A stretch of DNA of 64,000 bases from Terana coerulea. Lineage: Eukaryota; Basidiomycota; Agaricomycetes; Polyporales; Phanerochaetaceae. Position 1 is the stretch's first letter. The number at the start of each line of letters is the position of its first letter. Below the pieces are notes generated by a model. The model ran no database searches and was not told the origin of the DNA. It saw nothing but the letters and a program-made list of their open reading frames with translations. Below are positions 24,871 through 33,595 of the stretch, piece after piece. The stretch spans positions 1-64,000 of the forward strand of contig JAKOGH010000736.1 in assembly GCA_024811115.1 (NCBI GenBank), given 5' to 3'. The position numbers and the translations under genes are program-made.

Positions 24871-26020
24871 GAGCTGCATTACCGATCAAGCCCATAAAAT
24901 ACGAGTCAGTGAAGCTGAAACCAACAAGCTTCAACTCGAGTCGGATCTTCCATGGGAATCCTCCTGGACGGGAATTTGGAGACGAGGATACAGATAATCC
25001 ATTTATCAACTGGGTGGACATTGATGTCCCCAACGACTGCACACAAGCAGAAGTTATTGCGGCCGTATTGAAAAGGACATGGACGAGGTCTTGGAGGACT
25101 CTGATGACGAAGACACCGTCAAATGGAAGTCACATGTATTTGAATGGTTATATGAGTATGGCGACATGTTCTCCAAGCACAAGTCAGAGCACATGCTGGT
25201 ACACAAGATGTACGATCATTCGATTGACTACGTGGAAGGAGCCTCCCTTCCCAAGCCAGCTAAACTATACCCGCTGTCTCCCAAAAGGAACTCTTTGAAT
25301 GAATGGATCAATGAATAACAACGGAAGGTTACATTTGACCTTCCAAATCACCAGTTGCAGCACTATTTTTCTTTGTCAAAAAGCATGACGGTGAATTATG
25401 TCCGTGTATAGACTACCATACATTTAATGAGATTACCGTGAAGAACCGCTACCCAATCCCAAGGATTGCTAACCTAATTGACTCACTGTCTCAGGCATCT
25501 ATCTTTACAAAGATTGACCTCCGGTGGAGCTATAATAGTGTCCGGATCTGTGAGGGGGTGGGTGGAAACGGCATTTGTTCGCGAAGTGTGGTTTATTTGG
25601 GGGCGGCTGTCGTGTGTTTCGGATTTTCCAATGCCCCAGCTACATTCCAAGCCATGATAAACAACATCCTGGGTGACTTGATTCGACAAGGACAAGTCAT
25701 GGTGTATTTGGACAATATCTTGATTTTTGGCAACAATTTGAAGGAACATCGCATGCTTGTCAAGGAAGTGCTGAAAAGGCTTCATGGCAACAATTTCTAC
25801 ACAAAAGCAGAGAAGTGCTTCTTTGAGAAAGACTGGATCGAATATCTTGGCATGATTATCTCAAAGGGCAATGTTGCGATGGACCCTGCAAAAGTGTCAG
25901 AAGTTTTGAGTGGCCAGTACCGACTAAAGTCAAACACGTACAGGCTTTTTTAGGCTTTGTGAACTTCTATCGCAGGTTCATACAGAACTTCGCCAACCTA
26001 GCCAGGCTATTCACAGATCT
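24871..26020 (+). pseudogene. Element 2 reverse transcriptase
   Basis: The linker to the polymerase (VEGASLPKPAKLYPLSPK near 25230) is followed by CPCIDYHTFNEITVKN near 25395 and NRYPIPRIANLIDSLSQA and FTKIDLRWSYNSVRI near 25440-25550. FGFSNAPATFQAMINNIL follows near 25619-25675. The active-site box reads V-Y-L-D-N-I-L-I-F, with YLDN at 25705-25716 instead of Y-x-D-D. An insertion-like disturbance near 25550-25600 (GVGGNGICSRSV in place of EGDEWKTAF-type sequence) also breaks the fingers region. The enzyme is expected to be inactive. Confidence 0.87.
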
Positions 26021-26029
26021 AACAAAAAG

Positions 26030-26547
26030 GATCAACCTTGGATTTGGGAAGCTGACCAACAAGTGGCATTCAAGGCACTGAAAAAGGCCTTCACTTCAGC
26101 ATCCATACTACGTATTCCGGATGATGTGAACCTATTCAGACTATCGACTGATGCAAGTAACTTTGCAATTGGTGCAGTGCTGTCGCAAAGGATCTTGCTG
26201 ACAAAATGTGGCACTCCATTGCCTTCCACTCTAAGTCTCTCAACGTATACAAACGTAATTACGAGATTTACAACAAAGAGTTGCTTGCTATTTTACGAGC
26301 TCTGGAAGAGTACAGACACTATTTGGAGGGACACTCGGAAAAGTTTGAGATCTGGTCAGATTTTGATAATCTGACTTACTTCCCAATAGCCCAAAAGTTG
26401 ACATGGAGACAAGCACGATGGGCTTTGTACTTAACACAATTCAACTATTCTCTACATTACAAGCCTGGAAAGACAATGCAAGCTGAAGACCCTCTGTTCA
26501 GGAGGCCAGATTATGAGGAGCAGGTAAAGCTTGACAACCGAGACTAA
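26030..26547 (+). pseudogene. Element 2 RNase H
   Basis: The RNase H region contains FRLSTDASNFAIGAVLSQ near 26135-26190, after a frame change IAFHSKSLNVYKRNYEIYN with KELLAILRALEEYRHYLEG, then the FEIWSDFDNLTYF strand where 'SDH-NL' is typical, and RWALYLTQFNYSLHYKPGK. It removes the RNA of the hybrid during reverse transcription in intact relatives. Here the domain spans two frames. Confidence 0.82.
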
Positions 26548-27717
26548 ATTTTGCTCAAGCCAGAATATTTTGCCATCCAGGCTGTCAATGCTTCCCATGA
26601 GGTGCCTGTTAACAACGACCAAATCCGAAGTGAAGTCAAAGAAGCATTGCTATCAGATGATGTTACAAAGGGCTACAAGTCATTATTGAAGTCAGGACCT
26701 AGAGAGTTTGGTAAAAGTCTCAAGGAATGGAACTACAAGAATGGATTACTACTATTCTGTGGCAAGATATACATCCCACAGTCAATAGACGATCATCTAC
26801 AACAATGAATTGTACAAATCCATCATAATTTACCATCAGCTGGACATCCTGGCAGATGGAAAATGTACGAACGAGTCTCTAGAAACTATTGGTGGCCAGG
26901 CATTTTGATATTTGTGAAGAACTATGTGACGGGCTGCGACATGTGTCAGCAGATGAATAATTGCCCACAGCAGCCTTATGGACCTATGATGCCAAACCCT
27001 GTGCCTCATGGGCCATGGGAAATCATATCAATCGACCTTATTACTCAGTTACCAGAGTCGGGAAGGATACAATGCTATCTGTGTTGTCATATATTGACTT
27101 ATCAAGTGAGCACATTTCTACGCAATCACCAATGAGTTCTTGGCAAGAGACTTATTGCAACTACTATATAACAAAGTCTACCCTTGCATGGGCTGCCAAT
27201 TCAGATCATATCAAATCGAGGAACTCAGTTTGCAGCGAACTATTCCAGCAATGATGCAAACTACTTACTATTGAGTCGGCTATGTTTACGGCATACCATC
27301 CACAGACGGTCAAATAGAGCGTGTAAACCAGATCCTGGAATAGTATCTTTGGTGCTATGTGGACTACAACCTTGATAATTGGTCTACATTGTTGAGTACA
27401 GCGGAATTTGCATACAACAACAGAGCACATGAGGGAACCAAGGAAACTCTGTTCTTCTTGGAATATAGTCGACATCTACGAGCTGGTCCCACATTAGTCA
27501 AACAAGTCAAGAGCATAGACTTTAACAACATCATGAAACAGTGATATGAAGCCCAAGAGCGGGCGAAAGCTGCTCTAACCTTGGCTGCTGAGTGTATGAA
27601 GTAGCACTATGACTAGGGTGTCCAGAACGTGCCGTTTAAAGTCGGAGACAAAGTACTTATCAACTTACGGGATTGCAAAACCACGGAGCATGCATTAAAC
27701 CCACGGTATGAAGGACC
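26548..27717 (+). pseudogene. Element 2 integrase, first part
   Basis: The zinc-binding domain is well preserved: HHNLPSAGHPGRWKMYERV, then NYWWPGILIFVKNYVTGCDMCQQMN near 26822-26955, giving an H-x-H ... C-x2-C pattern. The core begins with GPWEIISIDLITQLPES near 27012-27060 and continues in shifted frames (LPIQIISNRGTQFAANY near 27190). The end, NPRYEGP, meets the antisense solo LTR. After it the tail resumes with FKIIKQLS at about 28287. Confidence 0.82.
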
Positions 27718-28282
27718 TATTGCAAAACTACAATACTCACCTGCTGGGATGACTTGAAAGAGGTGGGGAAAGCAGAGGGACTTGAGTAGAGCTAGTAGAG
27801 TGGATATGAATCAACAATGTTATTGAGTCTGGGGATTTAGACCACAGACCAGCCTCCTTATATACATGTATAGAGGGACCCCAGACACTATCTAAAACCT
27901 CCACTACCATATGCTGACTGATACAGTCAGGTGATGTCTGACTAAGGCTCCAGAGCATACCACCACTCTAACTCCCTTATCAGGATCTCGACCTAGCTAT
28001 CATGCTAACATCAACACTATCTAGATGTTCTAATCGAGCTACTGTACACTACCAGTCCATGATGTCACACTGACATCATACTGAGGTCATAGTCCAGAAC
28101 AGTTCCAGACCAGAGTCCTGGATCCTACGTCCATATAAGGCATATCCCTGATGTCCATGTGATAAGCACATGGCAAACTGATCTAGCATCTTGTAACACT
28201 GTGTGATGACTTGATGACATGTCCTGTAACTTGATGTTACACTCTAAGCGCTGTAGACTAGCGCTGAGGGAAATTTGTGACA
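27718..28282 (-). mobile_element. Solo LTR (family A), antisense inside element 2
   Basis: A 565-bp reverse-oriented copy starting TATTGCAAAACTACAATACT and ending AAATTTGTGACA, flanked by a perfect 5-bp duplication GGACC (27713-27717 and 28283-28287). Removing it joins the integrase tail as R-Y-E-G-P to F-K-I-I-K in frame, which confirms the insertion point. It belongs to the same family as the host element's own LTRs. Confidence 0.95.
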
Positions 28283-28640
28283 GGACCATTCAAGATAATC
28301 AAACAATTATCCGTCACCTTCAAGGTTAAAATACCATTACGCTACCATGCTATGCATCCGATATTCCACGCTAGCAAGCTAGCCACTTACAAGGAACCTT
28401 CTATACTAGGCCGGAAGCCCTTAGTACCTAAGCCAGTTATGGCTAAAGGACACGAAGAATGGGAAGTTGAGAAGATCTTACAACACTGCCAACGCAGTAA
28501 GAAAACTCAATATCTAATTCAATAGAAGGGTTACAAACACGATAAAGTCACTTGGTAAAATGAGGACAATGTCAAAAATGCTAAGCAAGCTGTTTAAGAC
28601 TATCTCAGACAAAACTGACAAGCTACACGAGCAGTTGAGT
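28283..28640 (+). pseudogene. Element 2 integrase tail and chromodomain
   Basis: After the solo LTR the frame resumes with KIPLRYHAMHPIFHASKLA, the conserved integrase tail, and then a chromodomain, EEWEVEKILQHCQRSKKTQY, followed by L-I-Q-stop-K-G-Y and the V-T-W strand and final helix (NVKNAKQAV-stop-DYL) up to about 28612. The two stops fit CAA-to-TAA changes. The domain would direct integration to marked chromatin in an active relative. Confidence 0.85.
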
Positions 28641-29047
28641 TTGAAGAGGATGTTACTCTGACGCTATTGCAGCGGGACTCTATGCTCCAAGTTAAACTTG
28701 TTGGCAGTCAAACCCCTACTTGCATCTCCAAAGGAGCAGCCAGACTTACGCTGCATGCCTACCATAACCACACAGTTAAATCTAACTCACGGACAATAGT
28801 GCCTATCGGCATTAAAATCCAGCTACCAAGTAGAACTTGTGGCCATATTACATCATGCAACTGACTTTCTAACAAAAGAGTTGAAGCAGTTACCAAAGTG
28901 ATCAACCGTGACTACAAAGACAAGATACAAGTAACTCTTGTAAACAACAGCGACTTCAACTTTTTAGTTAAAATTGGCAATCAGGTGGCTCAGCTCATTA
29001 TTAAATGGATTGTGAATGTCAACATTGAAGTAGTTGGTCTACGGTAA
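28641..29047 (+). pseudogene. dUTPase-like domain at the 3' end of element 2
   Basis: Downstream of the chromodomain the translation matches the trimeric dUTPase fold in order: KLVGSQTPTCISKGAARL with a motif-1-like segment (ARLTLHAY), IVPIGIKIQLPSRTCGHI before a motif-2-like position, the motif-3 signature VINRDYKDKIQV (28898-28933; known enzymes have V-I-D-x-D-Y), a strand LVNNSDFNFLV, and motif 4 as GNQVAQLII. The glycine-rich motif 5 is not recognisable; a K-T-E-K-G remnant overlaps the polypurine tract. One stop lies after H-I-T-S-C-N, and the expected catalytic Asp of motif 3 is Asn. dUTPase hydrolyses dUTP to keep uracil out of new DNA. Here it is a relic of an accessory enzyme of the retroelement. 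Confidence 0.75.
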
Positions 29048-29071
29048 ATTGGCAAATTCTCAATGGAGCTC

Positions 29072-29090
29072 AAAACTGAGAAGGGGGTAA
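29072..29090 (+). promoter_or_regulatory. Polypurine tract of element 2
   Basis: The purine-rich stretch AAAACTGAGAAGGGGGTAA lies directly before the 3' LTR (29091), where plus-strand DNA synthesis is primed in LTR retrotransposons. Its position confirms the LTR orientation. Confidence 0.8.
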
Positions 29091-29320
29091 TTTCACAAAT
29101 TTCCCTTAGCACTAGTCCACAATGCTTAAAGTGTAACATTAAGTCACAGAACATGTCACCAAGCCGTCACACAGCGTTACAAGATGCTAGATCAGTTTAC
29201 CATGTGCTTATTGCATGGACATCAGGGATATGCCTTATACAGATATAGAATCCAGGACTCAGGTCTGGAACTACTCTGGACTATGACCTCATTATGATGT
29301 CAGTATGACATCATGGACTG
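29091..29320 (+). repeat. Truncated 3' LTR (family A) of element 2
   Basis: The first 230 bp of the LTR, starting TTTCACAAATTTCCCTTAGC, ending abruptly at CATCATGGACTG, where the 5' LTR would continue GTAGTGTACAG. Copia coding sequence begins immediately after, so the break is a recombination or insertion junction. Confidence 0.85.
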
Positions 29321-30712
29321 ATTGCCCTACCCAAAGAATGGAAGGCAATTAGATGCAAGCGGGTGTTTCTCATCAAGCAAACGACAACACACAAGATTGC
29401 CAAATACAAGACAGGTCTTGTGGCTCAGGGGTTTCTCTCAGGTCCCGAGCCAGAACTTCGTCGAGACTTACAGCGCCCATCTGCCGCCAAGAATCCCTCA
29501 AGGGCATGCTCACCCTCAGCGCACTCCTCAAGCTCCTTGTTCACTAAATGGACGACGTCGCCGCCTTCCTTCATGGTGTTCTTGAGGAGGAGATTTACAT
29601 GCACTAACCCCCTGGAGTATGACAATGGATCTGAACACGTCTGGCAACTTTGCAAGGCCATCTACGGCCTCAAGCAAGCAGGACGGGTTACGAACATCAA
29701 ACTCAATCAAGAGTTTGATCAGATGGACTTCCGACGCCTGGACGCTTGAACTCATGTGGTTTTGCTCAGTCTCTCAATAGCAAGCCTGTCTATATCATCA
29801 ATCATGTCGACAACATGGTGATCCTGGCCTCCAATACCGATGCCATCACATGCATCAAACACGACATCACGTTCCACCTCAAAGTCACTAACCGGCCCCG
29901 TCGAAGAGCCTCGGGATGGAGATCAACTGCAACACAGAACAAGGTATCTACTCAATACACTAGATCACTTACATTTCTACCATCCAAGAATGCTTCAATA
30001 TGCAGAACTCTCACCTGGTCCATTGTCCCCTGGACTTGAATGTCCATCTCGTCTCCATCCTCAACAATTGGGAACCCCATCACAGACTTTCCCTTATGCA
30101 GCAGCCATTGGTTCTCTAATGTATGCTGCCACCGGTGCTTGTCCTGACATTGTGTTTGCCATCAGCACCCTTAGTTAGTTTACCTTGTGTCCTCTGCTGC
30201 TCACATCACTGTCAAGCATGTCTTCTGCTATCTCAACGGCACTCGTAGTCTCGGACTCATTTTCCGCTCAGACGCCAACAAGATTCTTACTGGCCACTCT
30301 GACGCTGACTGAAGCAGCAACCAGGTCAACCATTGCTCGACCTCAGGCTTTGTGTTCACCCTTGCAGGAGAGCCATTAGCTGAAGCTCGCGAAGCAGCGC
30401 TCTGTCGCACTCTCAAGCATAGGCCAAGTACATAGTGCTCTCCCACACTACCAAGGGAGGCCATTTGGCTCTGGTCCCTCTTTGCTAATCTCAGTGTTCT
30501 CACTAATGGCCCAACTCCTCTCACGAAGCGATAACTAGGCCGCTCTCGCTTTTGCACACAATGACTAGTTCCACAACTGCTCTAAGCACATTGACATCCC
30601 GGTATCACTATACACACGATTGCATATCTCCAACAAGATAACAGTCTCCCACTGCGCTTCGGCCGACAACTATGCCATCTTTTTCACCAAGGCACTGCCG
30701 GTGATCACAAAA

Positions 30713-31264
30713 CTATAATACTCACCTGCTGGGACAACTTGGAAAAAAAGTGGGAAAGCAGAGGACTTGAGTAGAGCTAGTAGAGTGGATATAAATCAAC
30801 AATGTTGTTGAGTCTGGGAGTTTAGCTCACAGACCAGCTTCCTTATATATATGTGTAGAGGGACTCCAGACACTGTTTAAGACCTTCAATACCATATGCT
30901 GACTGATGTAGTCAGGTGACGTCTGACTAAGGCTCCAGAGCATACCACTGCTCTAACTCCTTTATTAGATCTGACCTAGCTATCATGCTAACATCAACAC
31001 TATCTAGATGTCCTAATCGAGCTACTGTACACTACCAGTCCATAATGTCACACTGACATCATACTGAGGTTATAGTCCAGAACAGTTCCAAACCTGAGTC
31101 CTAGATCCTACGTCTGTATAAGGCATATCCTTGATGTCCATGCAACAAGCACATGGCAAACTGATCTAGCATCTTGCAACGCTGTGTGATGACTTGATAA
31201 CACGTCCTGTGATTTGATGTTACACTCTAAGCGCTGTGGACTAGCGCTGAGGGAAATTGTGACA
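30713..31264 (-). mobile_element. LTR (family A) inserted in the copia relic
   Basis: A reverse-oriented copy of about 552 bp, beginning GATCACAAAACTATAATACT and ending GAAATTGTGACA. Unlike the copies at 11.1 and 27.7 kb, no exact target duplication is visible, so the insertion may be older or one edge may be rearranged. Confidence 0.85.
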
Positions 31265-31324
31265 TAAGGCCCAACCACGAAAGGCAACTCACGCGCATTG
31301 GGCTGAGCGCTCATTGAGAAAAAG

Positions 31325-31574
31325 TGTTGTAATTCCATCAAGCGGATCACTGCTCTCTTTCTTGTTCTGTTTCTGACGCAGTCCCACTTAGATTAAATTA
31401 GACTACAGTTTGTTCTCTTAGGCTTTATGCTTTAGGCGTGGCCTCTTGTGCCATCACTTAGTCTGTTAGTCCTGCCTCAGTTTCCTCTCATGTATATAGC
31501 CTCAAGTCTCGAGTCTCTGAAATCTATCTCTGCATTTTCCTCTCCTACGCTATGCTACAGTTTGACTTTCAACA
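31325..31574 (+). repeat. 3' LTR of the copia relic
   Basis: A 250-bp segment beginning TGTTGTAATTCC and ending GACTTTCAACA, i.e. with the 5-bp inverted termini TGTTG/CAACA. It is preceded by the purine tract GAGAAAAAG. No second copy is in the window, consistent with loss of the 5' half. Confidence 0.7.
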
Positions 31575-33595
31575 TGTATGTGGCAATTATAACTAAGTTG
31601 CAAATAAACACATTATGCTGTAGTTAGGTAAATATATAATGCTATGCTATGCTGTGTAAATGGCAATAATAAAATGAAACAAAGTTACAGCAGCATAGAC
31701 TTGTAGCTTAAAATTGATAGTGGCAGGCATAGCATTAAGCTTGAAATAATAGTATTAAGCCCAAAGCTAGAGCTTATAACTAGGAATTTATGCTCAGTAT
31801 TAAGCAAGCTAATGAAATTCTCTTACAATGCATATAGTTAGTCCCAGCAGTAGTAGCAGCTATAGTGAGTTTATGTAAATAAAACAGATATACAAAATAA
31901 AATGGCAATATGCTAAGGGAAACAGTTACTATCTAGGCATAAATGTGATCTGTGCTTTTATTAGCCTATTCTATAGTGATGAGATTAGGTTTTTGATATA
32001 GAGGTATAAAGCAGTATATATTAAAGTTCAAATCAAACAAGTTAGAAAGGGCAGAAATCTTTGCTTTTACTTATTCTTGTGTAACTTATTTTACATAAAT
32101 TTAAGGTTTTTTTATATATGAATTTCAGCAGCCCTTAATATTGGCTCTAAGTCTGCTTTTAAAATAAGTTATTAGTGCTGACTTTTCTTAGTATACTGGC
32201 AGGCTACTGATAGCAGATTTAAGTTGTTCAATGCTTAAGCTTAAGTTTTAATATACTTTTATTAATGAAATTTGCATTTGACAGATTTTGAGCTAAACAA
32301 AATTCTAGTCTATTTTTCACTTTTACATATAGCATGAATATTTCTTTTATATATTTTAAACACATCTGAATTGTAGCTTATTCTAAGATAAATAGTAAAG
32401 GATAAAAGTAAGAGTAACTCATGAAGGTCACAGGTAAGAGTATCTAAAGGTAATATTGCAGAGACATACTCAATGCGTATCAGAGGCAAGTAGATTGGAG
32501 TGGATGTGGAATAGATGGAGAAGGACATACAAAGAGGGCAACAAGGGCCAACTCCTAGTAGATCTCACAGAACTCACAGGCCTAAGCTAATACTTGTCCC
32601 CAATGACCAAGTTAGCATTGCTACAATGTACAGTATATAGAATATTTACCTTGTCCCTAATGACCAAAAGGTCGAGATGAAGAGCAAGGCCAGAGAGTCG
32701 CTAAGAGTCCGAGAGTGTGAGAAGAATTGAGCCGCATTTGGGCGCTAAGCGCCGGGATCATCGCAATGAAGTCCAAGGCTCTGGGGCTGCTACCAGGCCT
32801 TGTCTCTGTGCTAAATAAATGGAAGGAAAATGAAAAATAATACTACTTATGCATGTTTGTCTGTAACAGGTAAGGGTAAAAGTAAAGAGCAAGCTACTCT
32901 TTATACCCATGGTATATCTATAACTATGAAAACCTGCTAGCTTCCAGCACAATAGCCCAATCACCTCATTGGACCATACAGGCTACAGCAAGGTATATCA
33001 GTTAATATAGTAAGTACCTACAGCAAGCATGGTGGCTCTGAGCACCATCACCCTGCTGCCATCCAATTCAACTACAAGCAGTGATTGGCTAGATGCCAAC
33101 ACACCATTAGCATCACTGCATATGATAGTCAGCAGTACAGCTTACATTGAAATAAACTATGCCTAAATACCTACAGAGCATATAATTACTGTCTTATATA
33201 AGCATTATGTAATGATTAGGTTATAAAGGTCTTACTGCTATTTGAAAGTTGGTCAGAGTTTCTAAATTGTAAACTGATGGACCCCCAGACATAAAGGGTT
33301 TCAAAATAGAATAAGCCCTAAATCTTACCATTTACTCTAGTCCAGTTAGTTTCACAATATCAGATTAGTTTTACTATATGACCAAGTATCATATTGTGGC
33401 CAGATTACTATGTAGAACCGCATTGGCTAATAAGGAGTATTCAAGCATGGTCAGGCTGTCTATGGGTTATGTCTATAGTGAAGGAAATGTCTACAAGGAA
33501 TCATGAATAACCATCACATGACCCTACTCCCGGCTCACATCACTGCAGAAGGTTATATTAGTGCAGTGTCACCACACAATACCTCAAGAAGGAAC
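31575..33595. other. AT-rich gene-poor sequence up to the gene island
   Basis: No gene recognised. Apart from the dispersed repeat at 32494-32820, it is AT-rich sequence with many stops in all frames. The change to gene-dense, higher-GC sequence occurs at about 33.5 kb, next to the 3' end of the NADH dehydrogenase gene. Confidence 0.5.
32494..32820 (+). repeat. Dispersed repeat, copy 2
   Basis: A direct copy of 8650-8985 with point changes and small gaps. The minus-strand frame that is open across copy 1 is broken here, which argues against selection on a protein. Confidence 0.8.

Larger units (their letters stand above)
20868..29320 (+). mobile_element. Chromodomain Ty3/gypsy retrotransposon with a dUTPase domain (element 2)
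   Basis: A nearly full-length element. It has a 5' LTR (20868-21430), a leader, gag with zinc-finger region, protease, reverse transcriptase, RNase H, integrase and chromodomain. A dUTPase-like domain, a polypurine tract and the first 230 bp of the 3' LTR complete it. The same LTR family at both ends in the same orientation, with the polypurine tract immediately before the second, shows that this is one insertion. A solo LTR of the same family is inserted antisense at 27718-28282. The 3' LTR is cut at 29320, where copia sequence begins. Stops and a reverse transcriptase active-site change make it inactive. Confidence 0.9.
29321..31574 (+). mobile_element. 5'-truncated Ty1/copia retrotransposon
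   Basis: Only the 3' portion of a copia pol survives. Reverse transcriptase starts near KEWKAI with RVFLIKQ and YKTGLVAQGF, then VWQLCKAIYGLKQAGR (about 29637-29690), NHVDNMVILAS in the place of the Y-V-D-D box, and PYAAAIGSLMYAATGACPDI near 30089-30150. The RNase H part includes KHIDI near 30585 and FFTKALP near 30680-30703. A solo LTR is inserted at 30713-31264, after which HKAQ...ALGLSAH resumes before the element's own LTR. The element is inactive: truncated, frameshifted, with the catalytic Asp pair altered. Confidence 0.85.
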
